A stretch of 64,000 nucleotides of DNA from Methylovorus mays (GCF_020531915.1 NZ_JAJAVG010000001.1:1-64000), one strand, 5' to 3'. Shown: positions 27,867-43,745, counted from the first letter of the stretch. Numbers and translations: made by a program. The notes: generated from the letters alone by a model not told the origin.

Positions 27867-29233
27867 TTGACGTCTTTCAAGGGGCTGCCACTCCAGCATA
27901 TCAGCAGCCCATCTTCATGCGACTCCGCCTGCAAATGGCTCGCCATGCCGATACCCGGCACCCAGATCAGTTCATCATCAGCAAATACCAGTGGTAACTG
28001 CTCGCGCTGCCAGGGCGGCATGTCAGCTTCCTGCAGCCAATGCTTGAGAGAGCGGCCTGGCCGATTGGCATAGGGCCTGAAATGCTCACCGCCTTGCCGG
28101 TGGCGAATTCGGAGGGCTTTCCCGGACAGGCGGTTCAACGACAATCCGGCACCCCGCTGCTGTTCTAACTTAAGCTGGCTACCGTCAGGCAAGGCGACGA
28201 CAGGCTGTTGATCCCAGATGATATCCAGGTCAGCGGACTTGAGCTTGGCTACCACATAGGCATATCCGCGATAACGCCGCAGCCACAAGCCTTGCTCGCC
28301 ATCCAGCAGCAAAGCAAGCCTGGCATCATCTGCAGCGGTTAGCAGTTGCCGCAGCATTTCCTGCAGATGCTCGCGGTGCGGCAGATAACGCAAGCGGGAC
28401 GATAACCACCAGCGGAGAAGATTGCGCGCACGCACCTCGCCCAGCGCCTGCAAGCTGGCAACGTTTAGTGCATCCCCACGCAGGGCATCTGCGGCATCCA
28501 GCTCTGCCAGCGCCATCTGCAGGCTCTCGGCTTCAGCCGCATGCAGCGCACTACGCGCGAGCGCCTTGCCTGCGCCAGGGAATCGCTGTTCCAGCAGCGG
28601 CAACACTTGCTGACGACAAAAATTGCGGTCGTAATGGGTGTCGTGATTGCTTTCATCTTCCACCCATACCAGCTGATGCTGCGCGGCATATTCAGCCAGC
28701 TGCGCGCGTGAAATATCCAGCAAAGGGCGCAGCAGCCGTTGCTGGGCATCGTGACTCGCCATGGCAGCAAGACCGCGCATACCCGCCCCGCGCAACAGCT
28801 GCAGCATGACGGTTTCCGCCTGGTCATCCTGATGATGGGCGAGCACCAGATAATCGGCGTGTGCCGCCCGCAGGGCCTCATAGCGCAGATGCCGTGCAGC
28901 GGCTTCCAGCCCCTGCCCGCTATCGCGCGGCACATTCACATGCACGACCTGCAAGGGGATAGCATGGCTGGCACACAGGCGCTGGCAATGCTCCGCCCAC
29001 TGATCGGCATGCGGACTCAAGCCATGATGCACATGCATGGCAGAGAGCCGGATGCCCGGGTTATTGGGCAGCGTCGCAAGCAGGTGCAGCAAAACGCAGG
29101 AATCCAGCCCACCGCTCAGCGCGACGAGCAAATGGCCTTCAATATGGTGTTGGGTAATGAATTGCTGCAGGTGATGCTGCAAGCGGGAGGAAACAAGCGC
29201 CCCGGCAGAACCCGGGGCGGCAGAATGTGACAT
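27863..29233 (-). CDS. tilS: tRNA(Ile)-lysidine synthetase
   Basis: A 456-residue enzyme. The N-terminal PP-loop SGGLDS is at residues 40-45, followed by MHVHHGLSPHADQWAEHC and LAHHQDDQAETVMLQLLRG. The C-terminal region has the TilS substrate-binding domains, ending in a compact domain (GGEHFRPYANRPGRSLKHWLQEADMP). It converts the wobble C of tRNA-Ile(CAU) to lysidine so AUA codons are read correctly; the gene is normally essential. It follows accA by 20 bases. Confidence 0.95.
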   Translation of the reverse strand: MSHSAAPGSAGALVSSRLQHHLQQFITQHHIEGHLLVALSGGLDSCVLLHLLATLPNNPGIRLSAMHVHHGLSPHADQWAEHCQRLCASHAIPLQVVHVNVPRDSGQGLEAAARHLRYEALRAAHADYLVLAHHQDDQAETVMLQLLRGAGMRGLAAMASHDAQQRLLRPLLDISRAQLAEYAAQHQLVWVEDESNHDTHYDRNFCRQQVLPLLEQRFPGAGKALARSALHAAEAESLQMALAELDAADALRGDALNVASLQALGEVRARNLLRWWLSSRLRYLPHREHLQEMLRQLLTAADDARLALLLDGEQGLWLRRYRGYAYVVAKLKSADLDIIWDQQPVVALPDGSQLKLEQQRGAGLSLNRLSGKALRIRHRQGGEHFRPYANRPGRSLKHWLQEADMPPWQREQLPLVFADDELIWVPGIGMASHLQAESHEDGLLICWSGSPLKDVN

Positions 29234-29253
29234 CGACGGGGGCGGCGATTTGT

Positions 29254-30234
29254 CTATTTGAGAGTAACTTCCTTGAATTCGCCGTAGCTCATCAGGCGCT
29301 CATAACGAATCGAAAGCAACTGATCGACTGGCACAGCCTGCAGGCGCAGCAGCTCTTCGGCTATGGCACGACGCAGATTCTGCATCATGACTTCCGGGTT
29401 GCGGTGTGCGCCGCCCATGGGTTCACTGACAATACGATCCACCAGACCGGCTGTCTTGAGGCGGGTAGCGGTAATGCCCAGTGTTTCAGCAGCCACCGAT
29501 GCCTTGTCGGCGCTTTTCCACAGAATGGAAGCGCAACCCTCCGGCGAAATAACGGAGTAAGTGGAATATTGCAGCATCATGAGGTGATCGACCACGCCCA
29601 GTGCCAGCGCACCGCCAGAGCCACCCTCACCGATAATGACGCCGATGATCGGGGTCTTCAATTCGGCCATGACGAACAGGTTGCGGGCGATCGCTTCGGA
29701 CTGACCGCGCTCTTCTGCACCAATGCCAGGATAAGCGCCCGGGGTATCAATCAGGGTAATAATCGGCAGGCCAAATTTCTCAGCCAGGCGATAAAGACGT
29801 AGCGCCTTGCGATAGCCTTCAGGCCGCGGCATGCCAAAGTTGCGGTATTGCCGCTCTTTCACGTCCCGGCCTTTTTGATGGCCGATCACGACTACCGGCT
29901 GGCCTTCAAAACGGGCCAGGCCGCCAACAATCGCAGGGTCATCGGCAAACGCGCGATCACCATGCAATTCTTCAAAATCGGTAAACATACCCTGAATGTA
30001 ATCCAGGGTGTAAGGACGCTGCGGATGGCGTGCCACTTGGGAAATCTGCCAGGCATTGAGCTTGCTGTAGATTTCCTTGGTCAGGGTCTGGTTTTTTTGC
30101 TGCAAGCGGTCAATTTCTTCCGAAATATCCAGCGCAGAGTCATCCTGAACGTAACGCAGCTCTTCGATCTTGCCTTCCAGCTCGGCGATCGGCTGCTCAA
30201 ATTCCAGGAAACTCGTTTTCATATCTTTGGCCAT
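29254..30234 (-). CDS. accA: Acetyl-CoA carboxylase carboxyltransferase subunit alpha
   Basis: A 326-residue protein, slightly longer than the E. coli one. The N-terminus reads [23 protein letters not shown], and the core has [46 protein letters not shown] and [15 protein letters not shown], which bind CoA and biotin-carboxyl. With AccD it makes malonyl-CoA for fatty-acid synthesis. It lies between dnaE and tilS, an order common in proteobacteria. A later in-frame ATG (MKTSF) could be the start. Confidence 0.97.
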   Translation of the reverse strand: MAKDMKTSFLEFEQPIAELEGKIEELRYVQDDSALDISEEIDRLQQKNQTLTKEIYSKLNAWQISQVARHPQRPYTLDYIQGMFTDFEELHGDRAFADDPAIVGGLARFEGQPVVVIGHQKGRDVKERQYRNFGMPRPEGYRKALRLYRLAEKFGLPIITLIDTPGAYPGIGAEERGQSEAIARNLFVMAELKTPIIGVIIGEGGSGGALALGVVDHLMMLQYSTYSVISPEGCASILWKSADKASVAAETLGITATRLKTAGLVDRIVSEPMGGAHRNPEVMMQNLRRAIAEELLRLQAVPVDQLLSIRYERLMSYGEFKEVTLK

Positions 30235-30261
30235 GCAAACTCTACCGTTTTCTAAACTGGT

Positions 30262-33200
30262 TTAATTATAAAGGATTTTAACATTATCTTCGCTTAACCA
30301 GCCCTTAAGATTGCTTAACAGCTCGTCATGCAACTCCACCCGCCACTGCTCGCCCAGCATGAGCTCCACGCGGGCGCTGCCGTTGTGATATTCGATTTTC
30401 ACGGCACAATGGCGGCGATCTTCTTCGCCACCCTGGCGGCAGTAAGGGGCGAGAATCTCGCGCAGGCGGCCAGCATCGGCCTGACCGTTGCACGATATCT
30501 TGAGCAAACTGGCATTGGCACTGCGGGCCGCCGCCAGATCGTAGACCTTGCGTGCATTGACGCGCAAGCCTCCTGAGAAGTCATCATTACTGACGCGCCC
30601 CTCCACAATCACCAGCGCATCTTCTTTCAACAGGTGCTGACTCTGGTTCAGTAGTTCATTACCGACCACGATCTCAATGCGGGATGTCGCATCATCCAGC
30701 GTCACAATCGCCATCTTGCCGCGTTGCGTCATGCGGATGCGTATACCCATGACCACGCCCGCCATCAGTTGTGGCTGATCCTGCGGCTTGAGGTTGCCCA
30801 GCGTGGTGCGGACAAAGGTCGCCAGCTCACGCTTGTAGCCTTCATACGGGTGACCGCTGAAGTAGAAGCCGAGGGCGGATTTTTCCTGCTGCAGTTTTTC
30901 CTGCTCGCTCCATGCATTCACCTTGGGCAGGGTGTGCGCCACGCTGTCCGACATTTCGCCAAACAGACTATCCTGCCCGCTGGCCGCACCGCTCTGCTCT
31001 GCCGCGCTGATGGCAAGGCTGACGCCAGCCAGCAAGGCCGCGCGATTGGGTTCCAGCTTGTCGAATGCGCCAGCGCGGATCAGCGACTCGATCACACGGC
31101 GATTGACCTTGCGCAGATCCAGACGGCGGCAGAAATCGAACAGATCCTTGAATGGCCCCTCGGCTTCGCGTGCGGCGAGGATCACCTCAATCGCTGCCCA
31201 GCCGGTGCCTTTAACGGCACCCAGACCATACAGCACCTGCTTGTCGCTGATCGGCTTGAAACGGAATTCACTCTGGTTGATATCCGGCGCCAACACTTCC
31301 ACGCCATTCGCCGCGCAATCATCGTAAAAGATGTGCACGCTGTCGGTGTTGTTCATGTCCGCCGACATGGTGGCCGCGAGGAAGGCGGCCGGGTAATGTG
31401 CCTTGAGGTAAGCCGTGTGGTACGCCACCAGGGCGTAAGCTGCCGCGTGCGACTTGTTGAAGCCGTAGCTGGCAAACTTTTCCATCAGATCAAACAGCTC
31501 GGCCGCCTGCTTTTCCGGCGTGCCGTTCTTCACTGCACCTTCAACAAAAACGGCACGCTGCGCGTCCATTTCCTCTTTTTTCTTTTTACCCATGGCGCGG
31601 CGTAGCAAGTCGGCGCCGCCGAGGCTGTACCCCGCCACCACCTGGGCAATCTGCATCACCTGCTCCTGATACACCATGATGCCGTAGGTTTCTTTCAGGA
31701 TGGGCTCGGTGGCCGGGTGCGGATACTCCACACGCTGCTGGCCGTGCTTGCGGCGGCAGAAATCGGGGATCAGGTCCATCGGGCCCGGACGATACAGCGC
31801 CACTAGGGCGATAATGTCCTCAAAGCAGTCCGGCTTGGCCTGCTTCAGCATGTCCTTCATGCCGCGCGATTCCAGCTGGAACACCGCCGTGGTATTGGCA
31901 GACTTCAACAGCTGGTAGGTCGGCTTGTCGTTGATCGGCAAGGTCTCAAAATCGAGCGGAGGCAGCTCCTTAAGCGCGCGCTGGGCATTGGCATTCTCCA
32001 GCGCCATCGCCAGAATGGTCAGCGTGCGCAAGCCCAGAAAGTCGAACTTCACCAGGCCAACGGCTTCCACGTCATCCTTGTCGTACTGGCTGACCAGGCT
32101 TTCGCCATTTTGCTGGCAATAGATAGGCGAAAAATCCGAAATCTTGCCGGGCGAGATCAGCACCCCGCCAGCGTGCATGCCAATATTGCGGGTCAAGCCT
32201 TCCAGCCTGAGCGCCAGCTCCAGCAGCTCGTTGACCTCTTCTTCTTGCTCGCGCCGCTCCTTGAGTTGCGGCTCTTTTTCCAGCGCATCGGACAAGGTAA
32301 TGCCCAGCTCATTGGGAATCAGCTTGGCAATGCCATCCACAAAGTTGAACGGCAGATCCAGCACGCGCCCTACATCACGGATCACGGCCTTGGCGGCCAT
32401 CGTCCCGAAGGTGGCGATTTGCGATACCGATGCCAGACCGTATTTATGCTTCACGTAATCAATGACGCGATCGCGGCCTTCCTGGCAGAAGTCGATATCG
32501 AAGTCGGGCATGGAAACCCGCTCAGGATTCAGGAAGCGCTCAAACAGCAAGGCGTATTGCAGTGGATCCAGATCGGTAATACCCAGGCTGTAGGCCACCA
32601 CCGAGCCCGCACCGGAACCCCGGCCTGGCCCCACTGGCACGCCATTGTTCTTGGCCCAGTTGATGAAGTCGGCCACGATAAGGAAATAGCCAGGGAACCC
32701 CATCTGGATGATGATATTGGTCTCGAACTCCAGGCGGGTGAGGTAGACAGGCCGCTTGGCATCGCGCACGGCTTCATCCGGATACAGCACCTGCAGGCGC
32801 TTCTCCAGCCCCAGCTTGGCCTGCACGACCAGATAGTCGTCCAGGCTCTCGCCATTCGGTGTCGGGAATTGCGGCAGATAGTTTTTCCCCAGCGTCAATG
32901 TCAGATTGCAGCGCTTGGCGATTTCCACACTATTGGCCAGCGCCTGCGGCACATCGGCAAACAGCGCCGCCATCTCCGTCTGGGTCTTGAAAAACTGTTC
33001 GGGTGTGAAATGCTTGGGGCGACGGTTATCGGCCAGCACATAACCTTCGGCAATACAGACGCGGGCCTCGTGTGCCTTGAAGTCATCCGCCTCCATGAAT
33101 TGCACGGGGTGCGTCGCCACCACCGGCAGATCCAGCTCACCAGCCAGCGCCAGCCCGCGGCTGATGTAAAACTCCTGCTGGGCATGGCCTGCGCGTTGCA

Positions 33201-33711
33201 GCTCGATATAAAAACGGTTGGGGAATAGCGCTGCCCATTGCTGGGCCAGAACCAGCGCCGCCTGCTGGTTACCCTGCAATATCGCCTGACCAACATCGCC
33301 CGCCATGGCGCCAGACAGCATGATCAGGCCTTCGCCGCCTGCTTCCACCAGCCACTGACGCTTGATTTCGGCGCGACCGCGATGCTGGTTTTCCAGATAG
33401 GCGCGGCTGAGCAATTCACATAACTTGAGATAACCTGCGTGCGTCTGGCACAGCAGCAGCAATCGATAAGGCTGATCGCGGTTGGTTTCATTTTCCAGCC
33501 ACAGATCGCAGCCCAGCACGGGCTTCAGGCCTTTGCCACGAGCAGATTTGTAAAACTTGACGGCACCAAAAAGATTGCTGAGATCGGTCAGCGCCAGCGC
33601 TGGCATGCGGTCAGCGGCGGCGGCCTTGACGTAGTCGCCAATGCGCACCGTGCCATCCACCACAGAGTATTCACTGTGGCAACGCAGGTGTATGAAAGTG
33701 GGTTGTGACAT
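30262..33711 (-). CDS. dnaE: DNA polymerase III subunit alpha
   Basis: A 1149-residue C-family replicative polymerase. The PHP domain opens with FIHLRCHSEYSVVDGTV. The palm contains PDFDIDFCQEGRDRVIDYV with the catalytic aspartates, and GPGRGSGAGSVVAYSLGITDLDP precedes it. NIGMHAGGVLIS, FGFNKSHAAAYALVAYHTAYLKAHYPAAF and a C-terminal OB-fold (MAGVVMGIRIRMTQRGKMAIVTLDD) follow in the usual order. Length is normal. It heads a dnaE-accA-tilS run, with accA starting 27 bases after its stop. Confidence 0.97.
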   Translation of the reverse strand: MSQPTFIHLRCHSEYSVVDGTVRIGDYVKAAAADRMPALALTDLSNLFGAVKFYKSARGKGLKPVLGCDLWLENETNRDQPYRLLLLCQTHAGYLKLCELLSRAYLENQHRGRAEIKRQWLVEAGGEGLIMLSGAMAGDVGQAILQGNQQAALVLAQQWAALFPNRFYIELQRAGHAQQEFYISRGLALAGELDLPVVATHPVQFMEADDFKAHEARVCIAEGYVLADNRRPKHFTPEQFFKTQTEMAALFADVPQALANSVEIAKRCNLTLTLGKNYLPQFPTPNGESLDDYLVVQAKLGLEKRLQVLYPDEAVRDAKRPVYLTRLEFETNIIIQMGFPGYFLIVADFINWAKNNGVPVGPGRGSGAGSVVAYSLGITDLDPLQYALLFERFLNPERVSMPDFDIDFCQEGRDRVIDYVKHKYGLASVSQIATFGTMAAKAVIRDVGRVLDLPFNFVDGIAKLIPNELGITLSDALEKEPQLKERREQEEEVNELLELALRLEGLTRNIGMHAGGVLISPGKISDFSPIYCQQNGESLVSQYDKDDVEAVGLVKFDFLGLRTLTILAMALENANAQRALKELPPLDFETLPINDKPTYQLLKSANTTAVFQLESRGMKDMLKQAKPDCFEDIIALVALYRPGPMDLIPDFCRRKHGQQRVEYPHPATEPILKETYGIMVYQEQVMQIAQVVAGYSLGGADLLRRAMGKKKKEEMDAQRAVFVEGAVKNGTPEKQAAELFDLMEKFASYGFNKSHAAAYALVAYHTAYLKAHYPAAFLAATMSADMNNTDSVHIFYDDCAANGVEVLAPDINQSEFRFKPISDKQVLYGLGAVKGTGWAAIEVILAAREAEGPFKDLFDFCRRLDLRKVNRRVIESLIRAGAFDKLEPNRAALLAGVSLAISAAEQSGAASGQDSLFGEMSDSVAHTLPKVNAWSEQEKLQQEKSALGFYFSGHPYEGYKRELATFVRTTLGNLKPQDQPQLMAGVVMGIRIRMTQRGKMAIVTLDDATSRIEIVVGNELLNQSQHLLKEDALVIVEGRVSNDDFSGGLRVNARKVYDLAAARSANASLLKISCNGQADAGRLREILAPYCRQGGEEDRRHCAVKIEYHNGSARVELMLGEQWRVELHDELLSNLKGWLSEDNVKILYN

Positions 33712-33863
33712 GGGGTTAATTTTACCCGATTCGGGGCGCTTTTTCCGCCCTGGGCATGCACAAAAAGCGCGAGATCCGACTTGACTTTGAGCCGCTTTGC
33801 GGGGGCGCTGGAGGCCAGCTTATCGCAAAGCAGCGCCGAGGGCAGCCTGCGGACGCATGCGCG

Positions 33864-33879
33864 GGTGCCCTCGGGCACC
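33864..33879 (-). terminator. Short strong hairpin after the chpA-like gene
   Basis: GGTGCCC (33864-33870) and GGGCACC (33873-33879) form a tight 7-base stem 7 bases beyond the stop of the hybrid kinase on the minus strand. No T-run follows, so it may stabilise the mRNA end rather than terminate alone. Confidence 0.45.
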
Positions 33880-33885
33880 GTTCCG

Positions 33886-39162
<5,277 letters not shown>

Positions 39163-39187
39163 GGCTAGCTCCTGTGCGGCTCGACCA

Positions 39188-40873
39188 TCAGGACAACTTG
39201 AAGCCGGCCACCGAGGCACGGAGTTCTTCGGCCAGCGTGGCAAGCTGTTCTACCGATTGCGCGGTCAGCTTGGTGCCCTCCGTGGTTTGCGAGGTGATGT
39301 TCTGGATCTTCTGCATGTTGCGGCTCACGGTAGACGCTACTTCGGTCTGCGCCACGGTCGCTTCGGAAATCGCCTGGATCAGGCGTGCCAGGTTGGTACT
39401 CACCGTTTCAATTTCATTCAGCGCCTGACCGGCAGCATCCGACAGGCGCGCCCCATCGACCACCCCCTCGGTGCTTTTTTCCATCGCCACCACGGCACTA
39501 TTGGTATCGGTCTGAATGGTTTTCACAATCGCGCTGATCTGCTTGGTTGCTTCCGATGAGCGCTCCGCCAGGCGTTGCACTTCTTCCGCCACCACGGTGA
39601 AGCCACGTCCGGCTTCACCCGCCGATGCGGCCTGAATGGCGGCGTTCAGCGCCAGAATGTTGGTCTGCTCGGTAATGTCGGAAATCAGCTCCACGATTTC
39701 GCTAATTTCCTGCGAGCTTTCGCCCAGGCGCTTGATGCGCTTGGAGGTTTCCTGAATCTGCGTGCGGATTTCGTTCATGCCGGAGATGGTGTTCTGCACC
39801 GCTTTGGCACCCTGGGTCGCCGCTTGCAGCGAACGTTGCGCCACTTGTGATGCCTGGCCAGCGTTGCTGGATACATGCAGGATGGAGCGGGTCATGTTGT
39901 TGATGGCGTCACTGGTTTCGCCAATCTGCTTGGACTGTTCCTCGGTCGCTTTCAACAGGTAATCAGAGGTGGTACGGGTTTGCGCCGTCGCCTGGTTCAC
40001 CTGCTCGGTCGCGCGGTTGATCTCGGCGACCAGGTCACGCAGGCTGTCGATGGTGTAGTTGATGGAATCGGCAATCGCGCCAGTGATGTTTTCCGAGACT
40101 TGCGCCTTGACCGTCAGGTCTCCGTCAGCGAGATCACCCATCTCATCCAGCAAGTGCAGAATGGCTTCCTGGTTGCCGAGGTTGGTCTGTTCGATCTCCA
40201 GGAACTGCCGGCGTGCTGAGAGCACCTGGCGATAGCCCACCACAATCAGCATCAGCAAGGCCAGCAGTCCGGATAACACGGAGAGAATCAGGAACAGGTT
40301 GGCGCGCCCTTGCTGCTTGTATTGATCGACCATGCGGCGGGCAGTGGCGACAATCTCATCACTGGTGTTGACGATACTGATCAGCTGGGCCTTGTTGGCA
40401 TCCTCTGCCAGCGCACCAGGACTCAGCGTTTTAAGCGCATTGTGCAGTTGCTGCCAGGAGGCCTCCAGCTTGTTAAGGGCGGGAACCACGTCCTGCCCGC
40501 GGAAGAGCGTGTCGGCTTCCAGCTTGCGCATCTGCTTGAGGTCGCTCTCCACACTGCCCATGACATTCACCAGCCGCACGCTGGCAGCTTCACGACTATG
40601 CGTTGCCAGTACGGCATCACGCGCAGCCTGCTGCACAAACACCTGCACATCTCCCGAGAGTATGGAAAAACGGTTATCGCGCTCCACCTGAGTGATGTTG
40701 AACAGCAGATTGAGCAAGGCCACGGCGGCGGCAATCAGAAAGAACACCAGCAAGGTCTTGGGAATACCCGAGGCCGAGCTGTCTCCCTGCCCTGTCAATG
40801 CGGACTTCACCCCGGAGCGCAAGCGCGCCAGCAGTGACGGTGTGTTTCCCTTTTTTGCTGCATTCAATGCCAT
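39188..40873 (-). CDS. pilJ: Type IV pilus methyl-accepting chemotaxis protein PilJ
   Basis: A 561-residue receptor. The cytoplasmic N-terminus is followed by span 1 ([19 protein letters not shown]), a periplasmic PilJ-type domain (about 65-205, with [26 protein letters not shown]), span 2 ([21 protein letters not shown]), HAMP-like and coiled-coil regions, and the MCP signalling tip [43 protein letters not shown]. It feeds surface or pilus signals to the ChpA kinase. AAAGGGGTG precedes the ATG. The kinase gene begins 25 bases after its stop. Confidence 0.94.
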   Translation of the reverse strand: MALNAAKKGNTPSLLARLRSGVKSALTGQGDSSASGIPKTLLVFFLIAAAVALLNLLFNITQVERDNRFSILSGDVQVFVQQAARDAVLATHSREAASVRLVNVMGSVESDLKQMRKLEADTLFRGQDVVPALNKLEASWQQLHNALKTLSPGALAEDANKAQLISIVNTSDEIVATARRMVDQYKQQGRANLFLILSVLSGLLALLMLIVVGYRQVLSARRQFLEIEQTNLGNQEAILHLLDEMGDLADGDLTVKAQVSENITGAIADSINYTIDSLRDLVAEINRATEQVNQATAQTRTTSDYLLKATEEQSKQIGETSDAINNMTRSILHVSSNAGQASQVAQRSLQAATQGAKAVQNTISGMNEIRTQIQETSKRIKRLGESSQEISEIVELISDITEQTNILALNAAIQAASAGEAGRGFTVVAEEVQRLAERSSEATKQISAIVKTIQTDTNSAVVAMEKSTEGVVDGARLSDAAGQALNEIETVSTNLARLIQAISEATVAQTEVASTVSRNMQKIQNITSQTTEGTKLTAQSVEQLATLAEELRASVAGFKLS

Positions 40874-41001
40874 ATCACCCCTTTGTATGTTCCGGCCTCA
40901 AGCCTGGTAAGGCTCAAGGTAAATTCTGTACGGCATGTCACTTGCGCCACCTGACCCGCGCTTCCACTGAATTGGGCAAGCGACCGGAATATCATCCTGG
41001 C

Positions 41002-41517
41002 CTAGGCAGCCACCTGCATGAATTCGCTGCCCGTCAGCAAGCTCTCCAGCGCCAGCACTTGCCAGACCTGGCCATGCTCATCTTTGTAATGCTCGCCATG
41101 GGCATCAGCCTCGCCTGGTTCAGGCGTCTGCAAGGTCATGCTTTCAAGCGTACGCAAACCCACCAGGCGGTCAATCAGCAAGGCGGCATTCACCTGATAA
41201 CGCTCATGCACCAGCAATATGCGGCTTTGGGCGGTCATTGACGTGAATGGCCCACCCATGAACGCCGCCAGATCCGTTACTCCGTAAAGATTACCGCGCA
41301 CGTTGGCCATGCCCAGAAACCAACTGCGCGTCAGCGGCACCGGGCTGATGTCCGGCACTGGCAGCACCTCGCTGATATCGCGCAGGTTGATCAGCCAATG
41401 TTGTCCGCCGACTTCCACCCCCAGGCGCGAGCTGCTGGTGCTGCCCGCGTTGGCGGTCACCTCTTGCAGGCGGGCCAGAATATCCTGCTGGTATTCGTGC
41501 AGGTTAAGTCTGGCCAT
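41002..41517 (-). CDS. pilI: CheW-like adaptor PilI
   Basis: A 171-residue single-domain CheW protein: RLGVEVGGQHWLINLRDISEVLPVPDISPVPLTRSWFLGMANVRGNLYGVTDLAAFMG is the characteristic core. It couples PilJ to the ChpA kinase in the cytoplasm. It overlaps the end of pilH by 14 bases, and pilJ follows after 128 bases, the only sizeable gap in the cluster. No pilK or chpB methylation genes are present between pilJ and chpA, unlike in Pseudomonas aeruginosa. Confidence 0.9.
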   Translation of the reverse strand: MARLNLHEYQQDILARLQEVTANAGSTSSSRLGVEVGGQHWLINLRDISEVLPVPDISPVPLTRSWFLGMANVRGNLYGVTDLAAFMGGPFTSMTAQSRILLVHERYQVNAALLIDRLVGLRTLESMTLQTPEPGEADAHGEHYKDEHGQVWQVLALESLLTGSEFMQVAA

Positions 41518-41881
41518 TTTCCAGGGCCCGTATCTTGTTCAGCAACTCGTCCAGCTGGACTGGCTTGATGGCGCAATCCTTGGCGCCCTGCCGCAAGGCC
41601 CACAGGCGATCGGTCGCCTGTTCCTTGCCGGTGCACATGATGACAGGGATATGCGCCGTGAGCGGGTTTTTGGAGAGTGCGCGCGTGGCCTGAAAGCCAT
41701 TGAGGCCTGGCATCACCACATCCATCAGTACCAGATCGGGCGCTTCGGCCGCGACCTTTTCCAGGCATTCTTCGCCATTTTCGGCAGTCATGACGGTAAA
41801 GCCGGCATCCACCAGCAGCTCCGTCAGATAAAAACGATCGGTAAAGGAATCATCCACGACCAGGATTTTTTGAATCGCCAT
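41504..41881 (-). CDS. pilH: Single-domain response regulator PilH
   Basis: A 125-residue receiver domain with the acidic pocket Asp10/Asp11, phospho-acceptor Asp54 (LVLMDVVMPG), Thr in MCTGKEQ and Lys in AIKPV. It has no output domain, as expected for PilH, which modulates the pilus retraction branch of the system. The gap to pilG is only two bases. Confidence 0.9.
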   Translation of the reverse strand: MAIQKILVVDDSFTDRFYLTELLVDAGFTVMTAENGEECLEKVAAEAPDLVLMDVVMPGLNGFQATRALSKNPLTAHIPVIMCTGKEQATDRLWALRQGAKDCAIKPVQLDELLNKIRALENGQT

Positions 41882-41883
41882 GC

Positions 41884-42291
41884 CTATTCCTCGTCCGTTT
41901 CCACGCGGGCGTGATTGGTCACCGCGTGCAGCAGAGACTCCTGGGTGAAGGGCTTGGTAAGGTATTGGTCTGAGCCCGCCATGCGGCCGCGCGCCCGGTC
42001 AAACAGGCCATCCTTGCTGGATAGCATGACCACGGGCGTGGCTTTGTAACGCGGGTTGCGTTTGATCAGGGTACACGTTTGATAGCCATCGAGCCGCGGC
42101 ATCATGATATCGACAAAGATGAGGTCGGGATGATAGTTGGCAATCTTGGACAAGGCTTCAAAGCCATCTTCGGCCAGGATCACTTCGCAGCCAGACTGCT
42201 TGAGAAAAAGCTCGGCACTGCGGCGTATGGTGTTGCTGTCATCGATCACCATGACTTTCACGCCTGCTAAACTGGTTTCCCCCACCTGCAT
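41884..42291 (-). CDS. pilG: Single-domain response regulator PilG
   Basis: A 135-residue receiver domain: acidic residues Asp17/Asp18, phospho-acceptor Asp61 (IFVDIMMPRLDGYQTC), MLSSKDGLFDRARGRMAGSDQYLTKPF. The last stretch is the typical PilG signature. It is the first gene of the pilGHIJ-chpA run on the minus strand. Its promoter should lie within 42292-42523, shared with the divergent FIST gene. Confidence 0.92.
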   Translation of the reverse strand: MQVGETSLAGVKVMVIDDSNTIRRSAELFLKQSGCEVILAEDGFEALSKIANYHPDLIFVDIMMPRLDGYQTCTLIKRNPRYKATPVVMLSSKDGLFDRARGRMAGSDQYLTKPFTQESLLHAVTNHARVETDEE

Positions 42292-42409
42292 CCCCTTTTA
42301 TTGTGTAGTGCACTTTTGCCGTGCACGGCGGGAGGCCATGCACTCACATCATTCTATCCAGAATTCACGATGGTGCAAGACTCGTGCTGACGCAGCCGGT
42401 CACATTCTG

Positions 42410-42438
42410 TTGTCATTCCAGTGTCAAACAGGTTAAAT
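42410..42438 (+). promoter_or_regulatory. Possible sigma-70 promoter for the FIST gene
   Basis: TTGTCA (42410-42415) and TTAAAT (42433-42438) with a 17-base spacer. The -35 matches 5 of 6 bases and the -10 only 4 of 6. Transcription would begin about 80 bases before the chosen start. Confidence 0.35.
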
Positions 42439-42523
42439 ATCGCAAGCTTGCAGTCAACATGACCGCGCCGCATCCATCAAGATGAAAGACCTCTCACAGA
42501 AGGAGGCTCACGGGAAGGGAACA

Positions 42524-43684
42524 ATGCAGATAAGACAGGAATCACTGACCGCCAGAATGACACTGAAAGAGCTGGCGGCGAATCCCCCGCTACTCACTGC
42601 CGACCTGGTGCTGGTATTCGGCTCGGTGCGTCGCTTCAGCGAAAACAAGCTGCAAAATATCCTGCGTGACCGCTACCCCGCCGCCCAGATCGTCGGCTGC
42701 ACAACGTCCGGCGAGATACATGGTAGCGGCGTATTCGACGATAGCCTGCAGATCACCGCCATCCAGTGGAATAAAACCGAGCAACGTGTCGTACACACCC
42801 GCATGAACAACATGCAAAGCTCGTTTGAAGTCGCCACCAATCTCGCCAAGCAACTGCAAACCCCGGAACTGCGCACTGTGCTGCTGTTCTCCGATGGCTT
42901 GCATGTCAATGGCTCCGAATTGCTGCAGGGCTTCCAGAGCGTGCTGGGCGATATCCCGATTGTAGGCGGCATGGCAGGCGACAATGCGGCCTTTGAAAAT
43001 ACCCTGCAAATCTGCAATAGCGTCATTTCCGATAACCTGGTGATTGCGGTGGGCCTCTATGGCGACAGCCTGATTACCGCCAGTGGCGCCCTGGGCGGCT
43101 GGAAGCCTTACGGCCCGCCACGCAAGATCACCAAATCCGAAAAAAACGTGGTGTACGAAATGGACGGCAAACCTGCCTTGCCGCTCTACCGCATGTACAT
43201 CGGCGAGCATTACGCCAAGGGCTTGCCCGGCACCGGTCTCAAGTTCCCGTTTGCCATCGTCGAGGAAGGCAAGCGCGAGGTGGAAAAAATCCGCACCCTG
43301 CTCGCCATTGATACAGCGCGCAACAGCCTGACCTTTGCCGGCAATGTGGAAGAAGGCGAAATCGTGCGCCTGTGCCAGACCAATCATGACCGCCTGGTGG
43401 AAGGCGCGAGCGAAGCCGCCCGGCTCGTCACCGGCAACCTGCAATCGCTTAACAATACGCAGCCGGGGCTGGCCCTCTGCGTGAGCTGTGTGGGGCGCAA
43501 AGGCGTGATGAACGAGCAGACGGCGGATGAGATCGCGGCGATCAAAACCATCCTCGGCCCGCAAACCACGCTCACCGGATTTTATTCCTATGGTGAGTTT
43601 GCTCCACGCCCCAACACCTCGGACAGCGTGCTGCACAACCAGACCATGACCATAGGCTACCTCAGCGAGAATTTATCGTCCTGA
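42524..43684 (+). CDS. FIST-domain sensor protein
   Basis: About 386 residues containing FIST_N (ADLVLVFGSVRRFSENKLQNILRDRYPAAQIVGCTTSGEIHG, IVGGMAGDNA) and FIST_C (KPALPLYRMYIGEHYAKGLPGTGLKFPFAI, GVMNEQTADEIAAIKTILGPQTTLTGFYSYGEFAP). FIST domains are predicted ligand-binding sensory modules, possibly for amino acids. This copy has no fused output domain, so it must act through a partner. I prefer ATG 42524 with AAGGGA at 42515-42520; an ATG at 42482 is also in frame, and an AGGAGG at 42501-42506 serves neither well. It is divergent from the pilus chemosensory genes, a likely partner. Confidence 0.86.
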   Translation: MQIRQESLTARMTLKELAANPPLLTADLVLVFGSVRRFSENKLQNILRDRYPAAQIVGCTTSGEIHGSGVFDDSLQITAIQWNKTEQRVVHTRMNNMQSSFEVATNLAKQLQTPELRTVLLFSDGLHVNGSELLQGFQSVLGDIPIVGGMAGDNAAFENTLQICNSVISDNLVIAVGLYGDSLITASGALGGWKPYGPPRKITKSEKNVVYEMDGKPALPLYRMYIGEHYAKGLPGTGLKFPFAIVEEGKREVEKIRTLLAIDTARNSLTFAGNVEEGEIVRLCQTNHDRLVEGASEAARLVTGNLQSLNNTQPGLALCVSCVGRKGVMNEQTADEIAAIKTILGPQTTLTGFYSYGEFAPRPNTSDSVLHNQTMTIGYLSENLSS

Positions 43685-43745
43685 TCGTGGTCACTGCTGG
43701 TGTATCATCTTTCATCCGCCCTTCACGCAGGGGCGGTACAGTGCA

